DNA of 11,145 nt. Source: Ilumatobacteraceae bacterium. Lineage in GTDB: Bacteria; Actinomycetota; Acidimicrobiia; Acidimicrobiales; Ilumatobacteraceae. Every line of letters starts with the position of its first letter. Position 1 is the stretch's first letter. This document shows positions 1 to 7,831 of this stretch, piece by piece. A program made the position numbers and the translations under genes. The notes below the pieces were generated by a model. The model ran no database searches. It had not been told where the DNA came from and worked only from the letters and a program-made list of their open reading frames with translations. Where the stretch lies: positions 1 through 11,145 of the forward strand of contig JALRJT010000004.1 of the NCBI GenBank assembly GCA_023254985.1, in the 5' to 3' direction.

Positions 1-1847
1 CCGAACATCGAATAGAAGGTGTAGAACGGCACCATCGGCACGCCACGCGTGGCATAACTTGTGCCCGCGGCGATGAAGCTCGACATGCTGCCGGCCTCGG
101 TGATGCCTTCTTCGAGGATCTGACCCGCATTCGACTCGGCATACGACAGCAAGAGTGCATGGTCCACCGGCTCGTACTTCTGGCCCTGTGATGCGTAGAT
201 CTTGAGCTCGGGGAACAGCGCGTCCATGCCGAACGTGCGGGCCTCGTCGGGGATGATCGGCACGACGCGCGGCCCGAAGTCCTTGTCGCGGGCGAGGTTG
301 CGCAACAATCGCGTGAAGCCCATCGTCGTCGAGACGGACTGACCCGCACTGCCTGCGTCGAACTCGGTGAAGGCCGTATCGCCGGGGAGTGTGAGTTGCT
401 TGCGCACGACGGTCGAGCGCTTCGGCACTTCGCCACCGAGTGCGCGGCGACGCTCCATCATGTACTGGTATTCGACGCTGTCGACGGGTGGTCGGTAGTA
501 CGGCGGGTCGTCTCCCGAAAGTGCCTCATCCGGAATCTCGTCCTCGAGGTGCAGCGTGTCGCGCAGTGCGCGCAGCTGATCATCGGTCATCTTCTTGATC
601 TGGTGCGTGGCGTTGCGACCCTCGATCTCGTGTCCGAGCGTCCAGCCCTTGACGGTTTTGCAGAGGATCGCAGTCGGTCGACCGGAGCCGAGGTTCTCGC
701 TCGCTGCACGGAATGCCGCATACAGCTTGCGGTAGTCGTGGCCGCCGCGGGGAAGCGTGCGCAATTCATCATCGGAGAGGTGCGAGACCATCTCGCGTAG
801 GCGTGGGTCGGGTCCGAAGAAGTTCTCGCGAATGTAGTTGCCGTCTTCGACGGTGTAGCGCTGGAACTCACCGTCCACGGTGGTGTTCATTTTGTTCAAG
901 AGCACGCCGCTCGTGTCGCGCGCGAGTAGTTCGTCCCACTTGGAACCCCAGATCACCTTGACCACGTTCCAACCCGCACCGCGGAACACGGCTTCGAGTT
1001 CCTGGATGATCTTGCCGTTGCCGCGCACTGGGCCGTCCAATCGCTGCAGGTTGCAGTTGACGACGAAGGTCAGGTTGTCGAGTTGTTCGCGTGCGGCAAG
1101 CGAGATCGCTCCGAGCGTTTCGGGCTCGTCACATTCACCATCACCGAGGAATGCCCACACGCGACTCGCCGAGGTGTCGTCGATCTGGCGGTTGTGCAGG
1201 TAGCGGTTGAAGCGCGCTTGGTACAGCGCGGTGATCGGACCGAGGCCCATCGACACCGTCGGGAATTCCCAGAACTCGGGCATCAGTCGGGGGTGCGGAT
1301 AGCTCGAGAGTCCCTTGCCCGGGCGAGCGATCTCACGACGGAAGTGATCGAGGTCGTCTTCGTTCATTCGACGCTCGATGAACGCTCGTGCATATACACC
1401 CGGTGCCGCGTGACCTTGGTAGTAGACGTGGTCGCCTGCCTGGCCGTTGTCCTTGCCGCGGAAGAAGTGGTTGAACCCGACCTCATACAAGCTCGCCGAG
1501 GAAGCGAACGTGGAGAGGTGACCACCGATGCCTTCGGCTGCAGAGTTCGCGCGCACCACCATCACGGCTGCGTTCCATCGGATGTAGGCGCGGATGCGAC
1601 GCTCGATGTGTTCGTCTCCCGGGAACCACGGTTCCTGTTCGCGCGGGATGCTGTTCACGTACGGGGTCGACACCGTTGCGGGGAAGCTGACCTGGGACTC
1701 TCGAGCACGCTCGAGCAGACGCGACAACAAATAGCGCGCGCGGGTCTTGCCCTGCGTCTCGACGACCGCATCGAGTGAGTCGAGCCACTCCGCGGTCTCG
1801 CCCGGGTCGGTGTCGGGGAGCTGATGCACCGAGCCGTCGAAGATCAT
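1..1847 (-). CDS. aceE: Pyruvate dehydrogenase E1 component, homodimeric type (3'-truncated by window edge)
   Basis: Thiamine-diphosphate-dependent E1 that decarboxylates pyruvate and passes the acetyl group to the lipoyl E2 of the pyruvate dehydrogenase complex, feeding acetyl-CoA into central metabolism. I translated about 615 residues; homodimeric E1 proteins are near 900, so the C-terminal third lies beyond base 1. The N-terminal region reads like E. coli AceE throughout: GGHLSTF (109-115), YYQGHAAPGVYARAF (142-156), SSYPHPRLMPEFW (181-193). The ThDP/Mg motif is GDGECDEP (235-242) ending at NCNLQ (264-268). The start of the pyrimidine-binding domain is PDEARTFGMD (533-542). Conserved active-site histidines are present at H110, H146 and probably H415 (ATHQIKKM). 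The ATG at 1847 is the first good start; GAGAA about 6 nt upstream is a weak ribosome binding site. It diverges from rnhA across 68 bp, with no E2 or E3 gene in view. The frame is intact. Confidence 0.97.
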   Translation of the reverse strand, partial: MIFDGSVHQLPDTDPGETAEWLDSLDAVVETQGKTRARYLLSRLLERARESQVSFPATVSTPYVNSIPREQEPWFPGDEHIERRIRAYIRWNAAVMVVRANSAAEGIGGHLSTFASSASLYEVGFNHFFRGKDNGQAGDHVYYQGHAAPGVYARAFIERRMNEDDLDHFRREIARPGKGLSSYPHPRLMPEFWEFPTVSMGLGPITALYQARFNRYLHNRQIDDTSASRVWAFLGDGECDEPETLGAISLAAREQLDNLTFVVNCNLQRLDGPVRGNGKIIQELEAVFRGAGWNVVKVIWGSKWDELLARDTSGVLLNKMNTTVDGEFQRYTVEDGNYIRENFFGPDPRLREMVSHLSDDELRTLPRGGHDYRKLYAAFRAASENLGSGRPTAILCKTVKGWTLGHEIEGRNATHQIKKMTDDQLRALRDTLHLEDEIPDEALSGDDPPYYRPPVDSVEYQYMMERRRALGGEVPKRSTVVRKQLTLPGDTAFTEFDAGSAGQSVSTTMGFTRLLRNLARDKDFGPRVVPIIPDEARTFGMDALFPELKIYASQGQKYEPVDHALLLSYAESNAGQILEEGITEAGSMSSFIAAGTSYATRGVPMVPFYTFYSMF

Positions 1848-1915
1848 GTGTTCATTCTCGCAGAATTTGCAGGCGGTGCGCCCCAGCGAGGACAAAGTGG
1901 GCAAGTATCTAGGGC

Positions 1916-2350
1916 GTGATTGTTGTCTATACCGATGGTGCGTGCTCGGGAAATCCTGGTCCTGGGGGCTGGGCGTGGGCGACCGCCCCGAGTGGGGAAC
2001 CGCGCGGCACCGGCGGTGAGTCGCACACGACGAATCAGCGCATGGAACTCACCGCCGTCATCGAGGCGTTGCGACAACACGCGGATGTGAGCGAGCCGAT
2101 CGAGATTCGTTCCGACTCGACGTATGTCGTCAATTGCTTCCGCGACAACTGGTGGGTCGGCTGGCAGAAGCGAGGCTGGAAGAACTCACAGCGCCAGCCG
2201 GTGGCGAACCGCGACCTCTGGGAGCCACTGATCGAGATGGTCAATGCGCGAGGGGACGTGACCTTCACATGGGTCAAGGCACACAACGGCGAGTTGATGA
2301 ACGAACTCGTGGATTCCTTGGCCGTTGCCGCGTCCCTCGGCTTTGCCTGA
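1916..2350 (+). CDS. rnhA: Ribonuclease HI
   Basis: Cuts the RNA strand of RNA:DNA hybrids in the cytoplasm, for example at R-loops and Okazaki primers. The 144-residue product is the usual single-domain length. The four acidic metal ligands are visible: D7 in YTDGACSGNPGPGGW, E44 in NQRMELTAVIEAL, D67 in IRSDSTYV and D133 in NELVDSLAVAA. The catalytic-loop histidine H123 sits in WVKAHNG, and the basic handle region FRDNWWVGWQKRGWKN spans 75-90. The start is GTG at 1916, because the protein begins with the beta-1 strand MIVVYTDG and there is no room for an earlier start. No Shine-Dalgarno is visible; a TATCTA sequence just upstream (1906-1911) would fit a nearly leaderless message. It is first of three closely spaced plus-strand genes and ends 28 nt before the dehydrogenase. 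Confidence 0.96.
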   Translation: MIVVYTDGACSGNPGPGGWAWATAPSGEPRGTGGESHTTNQRMELTAVIEALRQHADVSEPIEIRSDSTYVVNCFRDNWWVGWQKRGWKNSQRQPVANRDLWEPLIEMVNARGDVTFTWVKAHNGELMNELVDSLAVAASLGFA

Positions 2351-2371
2351 GCGGGCAACGCCCCGTAGCCT
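2343..2371 (+). promoter_or_regulatory. Candidate leaderless promoter of the dehydrogenase gene
   Basis: TTGCCT (2343-2348), a 17-bp spacer, then TAGCCT (2366-2371), whose last base is 7 nt before the ATG at 2379. That spacing puts the transcription start at the start codon, and no Shine-Dalgarno exists here. Agreement with the sigma-70 consensus is only moderate (4/6 and 3/6), so this is a prediction. It overlaps the end of rnhA. Confidence 0.35.
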
Positions 2372-2378
2372 CATCCAC

Positions 2379-3155
2379 ATGGATCTCAACGGAGCAAGTG
2401 CAATCGTCACGGGTGGAGCATCGGGAATCGGTGAGGCGTGTGTGCGTCTCCTCGCCAAGCGTGGTGCGAAGGTCGTCGTCGCCGACATTCAAGAAGAAAA
2501 GGGCCAGGCGCTCGCCAAGGAAGTTGGCGGTGCGTTCTGCAAGGTGGACGTCACCAACACCCAGGACATCATCAACGCGGCTGAGATGGCCAAGTCGATG
2601 GGCCCGGTGCGTGCACTCGTCAACTCGGCTGGCATCGGCTGGGCACAGCGCACGGTCGGCAAGGACGGCACGTATGACTCCGCTGCCAACATCGACGCAT
2701 TCAAGAAGGTGATCGCGATCAACCTCGTCGGTACCTTCGACTGCATCCGCATCGTCGGCACCGCGATCAGCCTGAGCGAACCGCTCGCCAACGGCGAACG
2801 TGGCGCGATCGTCAACCTGGCTTCTGTCGCCGCATTCGACGGCCAGATTGGCCAAGCGTCGTACTCGGCGTCCAAGGGTGGCGTCGTCGGCATGACGCTC
2901 CCGATCGCACGTGACCTCGCCGCCGTGGGCATCCGCGTGAACACCGTCGCCCCGGGTCTCATCGACACCCCGATCTACGGCCAGGGTGAGGCGAGCGAGC
3001 AGTTCAAGCAGAACCTGCAAAAGGGTGTGTTGTTCCCGCAGCGCCTCGGCTATCCAGAGGAACTTGCCTCGATGGTCGTGGAGTGCGTGACGAACAGCTA
3101 CATGAATGCCGAGACCATCCGCGTGGATGGCGGCATTCGCATGCAGCCCAAGTGA
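2379..3155 (+). CDS. Short-chain dehydrogenase, HSD10-like (3-hydroxyacyl-CoA / 17-beta-hydroxysteroid dehydrogenase type 10 group)
   Basis: NAD(H)-dependent classical SDR of 258 residues. Landmarks: cofactor loop TGGASGIG (11-18), D36 at the end of beta-2 (favouring NAD over NADP), NSAG (82-85), N115, and catalytic S149, Y162 and K166 in ASVAAFDGQIGQASYSASKGG (broken by the usual spacing). The stretches GMTLPIARDLAAVGIRV, APGLIDTP and the C-terminal IRVDGGIRMQPK strongly recall human HSD17B10, which oxidises 2-methyl-3-hydroxybutyryl-CoA and other hydroxyacyl-CoAs as well as steroids. A fatty-acid or branched-chain acyl-CoA substrate is therefore the best guess, but it is inferred. I prefer the ATG at 2379 over an in-frame ATG at 2325, because it begins at the Rossmann strand and the longer form would overlap rnhA. 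The next gene starts 19 nt downstream, so co-transcription with it is likely. Confidence 0.93.
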   Translation: MDLNGASAIVTGGASGIGEACVRLLAKRGAKVVVADIQEEKGQALAKEVGGAFCKVDVTNTQDIINAAEMAKSMGPVRALVNSAGIGWAQRTVGKDGTYDSAANIDAFKKVIAINLVGTFDCIRIVGTAISLSEPLANGERGAIVNLASVAAFDGQIGQASYSASKGGVVGMTLPIARDLAAVGIRVNTVAPGLIDTPIYGQGEASEQFKQNLQKGVLFPQRLGYPEELASMVVECVTNSYMNAETIRVDGGIRMQPK

Positions 3156-3174
3156 GTCGAGCGCGCGGAGCGCA

Positions 3175-4068
3175 ATGACCTTCGTCCTCCATCAACACCC
3201 GTTCACTCCCTTCGATCGGGAGCCATCGGCCGACCTCTCGCAGTTCCGGGCCATGCCGATGATGGACGAGATGCTGCCCATCGAGATGACCGATGAATTC
3301 CGCCATCGCTTGGGCGTGAAGCCACTCGATCTCACCAACTGGTTGCCGCACGATGCAGAGAGCGAACCGACGATTGCGATGAAGCGCGAGTTGCTCGACA
3401 CACGCCGTGACGAAGTCGTCGCGCTCCACCCGGGTGGCGAGGCCGCAGCGGAGGAAGCCGCACGACTCGTCGCCGAGTATCGCGGAGTGAAACTGGAGAG
3501 CCGCGGCATCGATGCACTCGTCGAGGCGAGCCTGCTCGTCGCAGACGACCTCACGGTGCTCGCACCGGTCGGAGACAAGTTGTTGTTCATCGCCGGGGTC
3601 GTGTGTTCGCCGAGCCGTTGGAAGCTCGCATCGAAGATGGGCATGGACATGTTGTCTACGCACCAACCGGTGTCGAAGTACGCCGAGCACATCGGTGCCG
3701 CCGTCGACACGACACTGCGACGTCTCACGGCCGACAAGGCGATCTGGCGATCGAACTGGACGCTCGAGGATCACTGCGCGTTATTCCAACCAGAGTCGCC
3801 GGCTCAACCGCTCGTGGATGATCCATCGTTGTTGTGGATTCGCATGGAGCGCGAGACGTTGCGTCGCTTGCCCGAGACCGGCGGCATCTTGTTCACGATC
3901 CGTGGGTTCCAGCAACCGTTGCCCGACTACGTGTCACGCGGTGCCCAGCACGCACAAACACTTCGTTCACTGATCGCACGCCTGCCCGACGACCTTGCTC
4001 GTTACAAGTCGGTGTATGCGTATCGCGACTCCGTGCTCGAGTGGCTCGAGCCGTACTGCGCCGCCTGA
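3175..4068 (+). CDS. DUF3445 / haem-dependent oxidative N-demethylase alpha-subunit-like protein
   Basis: 297 residues resembling the DUF3445 (HODM alpha-subunit-like) family, whose characterised member binds haem in a PAS-like fold and takes part in oxidative demethylation of dimethylamine. Family-like segments: FRHRLGVKPLDLTNWLPHD (42-60), MKRELLDTRRDEVVALHPG (69-87), LVADDLTVLAP (121-131), VVCSPSRWKLASKMG (142-156), STHQPVSKYAEHIG (161-174), IWRSNWTLEDHCALFQP (190-206, unusual D-H-C), MERETLRRLPETGGILFTIRGF (224-245, in two blocks). H163 in the THxPV segment is a plausible haem ligand, but I cannot confirm it. No signal peptide or membrane helix is seen. The ATG at 3175 is chosen because GGAG lies at 3167-3170 and it falls just after the upstream stop; an in-frame ATG at 3106 would overlap the dehydrogenase. 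The reductase and accessory subunits known for HODM are not in this window, so the substrate and electron source are unknown. Confidence 0.85.
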   Translation: MTFVLHQHPFTPFDREPSADLSQFRAMPMMDEMLPIEMTDEFRHRLGVKPLDLTNWLPHDAESEPTIAMKRELLDTRRDEVVALHPGGEAAAEEAARLVAEYRGVKLESRGIDALVEASLLVADDLTVLAPVGDKLLFIAGVVCSPSRWKLASKMGMDMLSTHQPVSKYAEHIGAAVDTTLRRLTADKAIWRSNWTLEDHCALFQPESPAQPLVDDPSLLWIRMERETLRRLPETGGILFTIRGFQQPLPDYVSRGAQHAQTLRSLIARLPDDLARYKSVYAYRDSVLEWLEPYCAA

Positions 4069-4080
4069 ACGTAGATCAGG
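4064..4080. repeat. Small inverted repeat spanning two convergent stop codons
   Basis: CCTGA (4064-4068) and TCAGG (4076-4080) are perfect inverted 5-mers around a 7-nt loop. The arms contain the TGA stop of the DUF3445 gene and the TGA stop of argJ on the other strand. There is no T-tract, so any termination role is weak or absent. Confidence 0.4.
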
Positions 4081-5236
4081 TCGTGTAGTCGGCGTTGATG
4101 CGCACGTAACCGTCGGTGAGATCGCATCCCCACACCGTCGATGACGACGTTCCAGTGTTCAGCGCGACGCGAATGACTATGTCGGTGCCACGCATGTAAC
4201 GACTGAGCGCATCCAAATCGCCCGCGGCGAGTTGCGTGGGGTACACCTCCTGGTCGCCGAAGGAGATGACGACGCGGTCCTGGTCGATGTCGGTGAATTC
4301 GCTGCACTTGCCGATTGCCATCGCCACGCGACCCCAGTTCGGATCGGCGCCGTGCACGGCGGTCTTCACGAGTGGTGAATTGACGATCGCCTTGGCGACG
4401 ACCTTGGCCTGATGATCATCCCGCGCCTGCTCGACGAGCACCTCGATGAGTTTCTCTGCGCCTTCTCCGTCGCGTGCGACTTGCTTTGTGAGCGAAAGCG
4501 CGACCTCATGCAGCGCAGATTCGAGGGCCGAATGGTCGACGGTTCCCGCTGCGCCGCTTGCGAGCACGATCGCGGTGTCGCTCGTGGAGGTGTCGGTGTC
4601 GACCGAGACGCAGTTGAAGGTCGTGTCCATGACGCGGCGGAACATCGCGTCCAGATCGTCCGGGGAGATCTCGGCGTCGGTGAAGAGCAACGTGATGAGC
4701 GTGGCCATGTTCGGCTCGATCATGCCGACGCCCTTGGCGACCCCGACGACGCGTGCAGAGCTACCTGCAACGTGTACTTCTGCGATCTTTCGCACGGTGT
4801 CGGTCGTCATGATTCCGTGAGCGACGGCCTCCGCATTGGTGTCGGTGAACGATTTCGGGATCGCGGCGAGTCCCGCGCGCACGGCATCCATCGGATACTG
4901 GCGCCCGATGACTCCGGTGGAGGCGATCAGGATGTCGGTCGGTGCACAACCGAGTGATGCCGCCACACCGGCCACGACCTCGCGCGCGTTCGACATGCCA
5001 GTCGCACCGGTGGCGACGTTGGCGTTCTTGGAGATGACGACGACTCCGCGCGCGCGACCGTCCACGAGATGTTCACGCGAGACGATGACGCTTGGCCCGG
5101 CGAAGCGGCTCTGCGTGAACACGCCAGCCGCAGTGCAGGTGGTCGTGGCGGCGACGAGGGTGAAGTCGTCGCTCGAGTCCTTGATGCCGATATTGGTGAC
5201 GTACGAGGTGAATCCCCGGGGGAGATCCACGCTCAT
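4076..5236 (-). CDS. argJ: Arginine biosynthesis bifunctional protein ArgJ (ornithine acetyltransferase / N-acetylglutamate synthase)
   Basis: Transfers the acetyl group from N-acetylornithine to glutamate, closing the cyclic arginine pathway, and in bifunctional forms also makes N-acetylglutamate from acetyl-CoA. The 386 residues match the family length. The self-cleavage site is in KGVGMIEPNMATL (168-180): cutting before T179 would free the nucleophilic threonine and create the alpha and beta chains. Other landmarks are STGVIGRQYP (106-115, oxyanion-hole region), NCVSVDTDTSTSDT (208-221), AVHGADPNWGR (293-303) and the C-terminal WGCDLTDGYVRINADYTT. The ATG at 5236 overlaps the stop of the SRPBCC gene as ATGA, so its translation is probably coupled to that gene. 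No other arg gene is adjacent; argJ is usually found with argC/B/D, so the context is unusual. Whether it is mono- or bifunctional cannot be decided from sequence. Confidence 0.96.
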   Translation of the reverse strand: MSVDLPRGFTSYVTNIGIKDSSDDFTLVAATTTCTAAGVFTQSRFAGPSVIVSREHLVDGRARGVVVISKNANVATGATGMSNAREVVAGVAASLGCAPTDILIASTGVIGRQYPMDAVRAGLAAIPKSFTDTNAEAVAHGIMTTDTVRKIAEVHVAGSSARVVGVAKGVGMIEPNMATLITLLFTDAEISPDDLDAMFRRVMDTTFNCVSVDTDTSTSDTAIVLASGAAGTVDHSALESALHEVALSLTKQVARDGEGAEKLIEVLVEQARDDHQAKVVAKAIVNSPLVKTAVHGADPNWGRVAMAIGKCSEFTDIDQDRVVISFGDQEVYPTQLAAGDLDALSRYMRGTDIVIRVALNTGTSSSTVWGCDLTDGYVRINADYTT

Positions 5237-5685
5237 GAGGCTGGTGAGAAGTGGCGCTCGAGATTGGCGAGCGTGCGCTCCATGGAGCGCTCGTTGTTCT
5301 CGATCGCCTTCATCAACTTCAGGAACAACCGTGAGCGGTTCGTCGCATAGTCGAACTGTTCGGTGACGAGCGTGCCGCCCTCGACCGGGGTCAGGATGTA
5401 ACGCCAGATGTGGCCGCCGAAGTGGCGCCAGGCGATGCGCTTGTTCTCCTCGAACTCCACGACGGTGTTCGTGATGCGATACGGAACACCGATGCGCATG
5501 TTCATCGAAAACGTCGCGCCGATTGACAGTCGCTTCGGGGCTGAGTTGCGCGCCTCTTGCACGCTGCCCGAGCCGTCGAAGACGTGGTGCTGGCGCGGGT
5601 CGGCGAGCAACTCGAAGATGAGACCGGGTGCGGCCGGGATGACGCGTTCGACGGTGACAACTTCCTTGACGGGATCGTGGGCCAT
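5233..5685 (-). CDS. SRPBCC (START/Bet v1-like) family protein
   Basis: 150-residue single-domain protein of the polyketide-cyclase/SRPBCC ligand-binding superfamily. Visible pattern: an N-terminal beta strand EVVTVERVIPAAPGLIFELLADP (8-30), the typical strand-then-helix opening with the ADP turn; the central strands IGATFSMNMRIGVPYRITNTV (55-75) and RIAWRHFGGHIWRYILTP (83-100); EGGTLVTEQFDY (102-113); and a long C-terminal helix from about 120 to 146 that forms the cavity lid in this fold. No catalytic residues can be assigned; members bind lipids, polyketides or other hydrophobic ligands, or act as cyclases. The ATG at 5685 lies 10 nt after the FAD oxidoreductase stop; no Shine-Dalgarno is visible, suggesting translation by reinitiation. 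Its stop overlaps the argJ start by 4 nt. A longer in-frame reading from 5916 lies inside the upstream gene and is rejected. Confidence 0.85.
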   Translation of the reverse strand: MAHDPVKEVVTVERVIPAAPGLIFELLADPRQHHVFDGSGSVQEARNSAPKRLSIGATFSMNMRIGVPYRITNTVVEFEENKRIAWRHFGGHIWRYILTPVEGGTLVTEQFDYATNRSRLFLKLMKAIENNERSMERTLANLERHFSPAS

Positions 5686-5695
5686 GGATTTCAGG

Positions 5696-6934
5696 CTAGG
5701 CGAGCGATGCGACGACGGCTTCGCCACAGCGACGACCTGAGTACAAAGCTCCCTGGATGGAGCCCGTGTCGCGGTGGTCGCCGCACACGAATTGCCCGTT
5801 GCCGAGATCAACGCGCTGCTTGGGCGAAAACGGCGGCTCCTGTGTCGGGCCGGCGTGTGTGATGGCATATGTGCGCAGGTGACGCCAGGCATCCACTTGT
5901 GGTCCCCACCAGTCACGCAATTGCGTGCGCGCGATCGACTCGAGGTCTCCGTTGATGATCCCCGGGAGGGCGACCGAGATCAGGTGTTTGCCGGGTGGCG
6001 CGTAGTGCTCCGAGATGTTGCTCATCACCGCCACGTTCAACACCGGTCCCTTGCCGGTGCCATCGAGGATGACGAGCTTCTCTTTCGTCGGTGGGACGTC
6101 TGCAGAAAAGTACACGTTGCCGACGACTCGCGAACCTCGTGGAGGCAGACCGAGCAAGTCGCTCGCCACGGGTGACTCGGTCGCCACGACGACCGCGCGT
6201 GCTGCAATGCGTTCACCGGTAGAGGTGGTCACCGTCGTGCCGTCGAGTGCGGTGGCACGCGTGTTCAGTCGCACCGTCGAGGGCGTGAGTGCTGCGGCAA
6301 GATGCTCGGGGAGGCGCTGCATGCCGCGTGCGGGAACGACGGACTCGCCGTCGGCGAGTGATCGGAAGATGATGTCGAACATGCGACGAGAGGTCGCCAG
6401 AGTCGGGTCGAGTTGGATTCCGCCGAACAGTGGTCTGAAGAACCGCTCGATGATCTTGGAGGAAAACCCGAATCCACGCAACGCGACGATCGTCGAGATG
6501 TCGTTGCCATGCAGTAGCTCATCGTGGCGAATGCGCCGCGCGCGCAGGCGCAGTGCCGCGACGCGTACCTTGTCGCCGAGCGTGCCGATCGGGGCGAGCG
6601 CGCTCGTCGCGATCGTTGCCGGCGCACGGAATGGATCACTCACGACGTGGCCCTTGCCGTTGCGCCACACGAGGGCACCCGGGTTGAACGCGCGCAGGTC
6701 GAGTTCATCGAGGTTCACCTGGCGGCGCAGCTCGGGATACGCCGTCAACATCACCTGGAAGCCGCGGTCGAGGAGGAAGCCCTCCACTTCATCGGTGCGT
6801 ACGCGACCACCGACCGCATCTTGTGCCTCGAGCACGATGACGGAGTGACCCGCGCGCTGAATAGTGCGCGCCGCGGTGAGACCAGCGAGACCCGCGCCGA
6901 CCACGACGACGTCGACGCGTGCCTCCGAGGTCAT
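5696..6934 (-). CDS. FAD-dependent oxidoreductase (amine oxidase / phytoene-desaturase-like)
   Basis: 412-residue flavoprotein of the NAD(P)-binding Rossmann/flavin-containing amine oxidase superfamily, which also includes protoporphyrinogen oxidases and carotenoid desaturases. The FAD dinucleotide-binding motif is VVVGAGLAGLTAA (10-22), followed by LEAQDAVGGRVRTD (35-48), where E36 would hold the ribose. The GG motif leads into a substrate region with FFRPLFGGIQLDP (165-177) and PARGMQRLPEHLA (201-213). A second FAD-contacting strand is ARAVVVATES (245-254), and the C-terminal flavin motif is FVCGDHRDTGSIQGALYSG (382-400). No membrane helix or signal peptide is evident. The ATG at 6934 overlaps the TIGR01777 stop by 4 nt (ATGA), so the two are translationally coupled. 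The substrate is unknown; coupling to an SRPBCC protein suggests a hydrophobic one, but that is inference. Confidence 0.9.
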   Translation of the reverse strand: MTSEARVDVVVVGAGLAGLTAARTIQRAGHSVIVLEAQDAVGGRVRTDEVEGFLLDRGFQVMLTAYPELRRQVNLDELDLRAFNPGALVWRNGKGHVVSDPFRAPATIATSALAPIGTLGDKVRVAALRLRARRIRHDELLHGNDISTIVALRGFGFSSKIIERFFRPLFGGIQLDPTLATSRRMFDIIFRSLADGESVVPARGMQRLPEHLAAALTPSTVRLNTRATALDGTTVTTSTGERIAARAVVVATESPVASDLLGLPPRGSRVVGNVYFSADVPPTKEKLVILDGTGKGPVLNVAVMSNISEHYAPPGKHLISVALPGIINGDLESIARTQLRDWWGPQVDAWRHLRTYAITHAGPTQEPPFSPKQRVDLGNGQFVCGDHRDTGSIQGALYSGRRCGEAVVASLA

Positions 6935-7824
6935 TTGTTCAGCAGTGCGCGCAGACCGATGTCGAGCGTCGGGTGGGCGAACTCATATCCACTCGCAAGC
7001 AAGGCCTTCGGCATCACGCGCTGGCCGGTGAACAGGAGCGCATCGGCAAGTTCACCACCGAGCAGGATCTTCGGGCCGAACGAGGGGATCGGCAGGATCG
7101 CGGGACGTCGCAACACCTTGGCGAGCACGGTCGTGAACTCCGCATTCGTCACGGGCGATGGTGCCGTCAAGTTGACCGGACCCGACACGTTCGCCGTGAG
7201 CAGGTGCTCGATTGCGCCGATCTCGTCATCGAGGGTGATCCAGCTCTGCCACTGCTTGCCATTGCCGAAGCGACCGCCCGCACCGATGCGGAAGGCGAGC
7301 AACAACTTCTTGAGCGCACCACCCTTGGGCGTGAGCACGATGCCGGTGCGCAGCAACACGGTGCGCACGCCGGCGTCGACCGCGGGTTTGGCAGCTGCTT
7401 CCCACTGCTGACAGACATCCACGAGGAAGCCGTTGCCGTGGCTGGAGGACTCATCGAGTTGTTCGTCGTTGCGCGGGCCATAGATGCCAATCGCAGAACC
7501 GGACAGGAACACGCTCGGCTTGTGGGTGAGCGAGGAAATCGTGCGGGCGAGCAGCGAGGTCGTCGCGGTGCGACTCTCGAGGATCTCGCGCTTGTATGAC
7601 GGAGTCCAACGCTTGTCGCCAATACCGGCGCCCGAGAGATGAATGACGGCGTCGGTGCCTTCGAGTGCAGCTGCATCGAGCACGCCACGTGCGGGATCCC
7701 AGGAGATCTCGCCCTGACGGGCCTCGCGGCGCACGAGTGTGGTGACGGTGTGGCCCTTGCTTCGCAGTCGTGCGACGAGTGCCGTACCGATGAGACCGCT
7801 TGCGCCGGAGATGACGATGTTCAT
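6931..7824 (-). CDS. TIGR01777 family (YfcH-like) NAD(P)-dependent epimerase-type protein
   Basis: 297-residue atypical extended SDR. The NAD(P) motif is GASGLIGTAL (7-16), followed by WDPARGVLD (42-50) and AVIHLSGAGIGDKRW (59-73), all typical of this family. SGSAIGIYGPRNDEQLDE (108-125) carries the position of the usual SDR catalytic segment, with Y115; LRTGIVLTPKGGAL (158-171) and WITLDDEIGAIEHLL (195-209) follow. The C-terminal DUF1731-like part contains LGGELADALLFTGQRVMPKAL (255-275) and GYEFAHPTL (279-287). Members are widespread, and the E. coli homologue YfcH has no firmly established reaction, so no substrate is offered. The ATG at 7824 is supported by a -10-like TAGTGT ending 7 nt upstream. 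It is the first gene of the coupled run that continues into the flavoprotein, SRPBCC and argJ. Confidence 0.92.
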   Translation of the reverse strand: MNIVISGASGLIGTALVARLRSKGHTVTTLVRREARQGEISWDPARGVLDAAALEGTDAVIHLSGAGIGDKRWTPSYKREILESRTATTSLLARTISSLTHKPSVFLSGSAIGIYGPRNDEQLDESSSHGNGFLVDVCQQWEAAAKPAVDAGVRTVLLRTGIVLTPKGGALKKLLLAFRIGAGGRFGNGKQWQSWITLDDEIGAIEHLLTANVSGPVNLTAPSPVTNAEFTTVLAKVLRRPAILPIPSFGPKILLGGELADALLFTGQRVMPKALLASGYEFAHPTLDIGLRALLNK

Positions 7825-7831
7825 GGTCCCA

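Noticed and set aside
1083..1778. Long plus-strand open frame opposite aceE.
   Set aside because: Antisense shadow of a highly conserved AceE coding sequence, with no family resemblance of its own.
2274..3020. 248-residue minus-strand open frame opposite the dehydrogenase.
   Set aside because: Shadow of the SDR coding strand; rich in Arg/Asp/Val with no motif.
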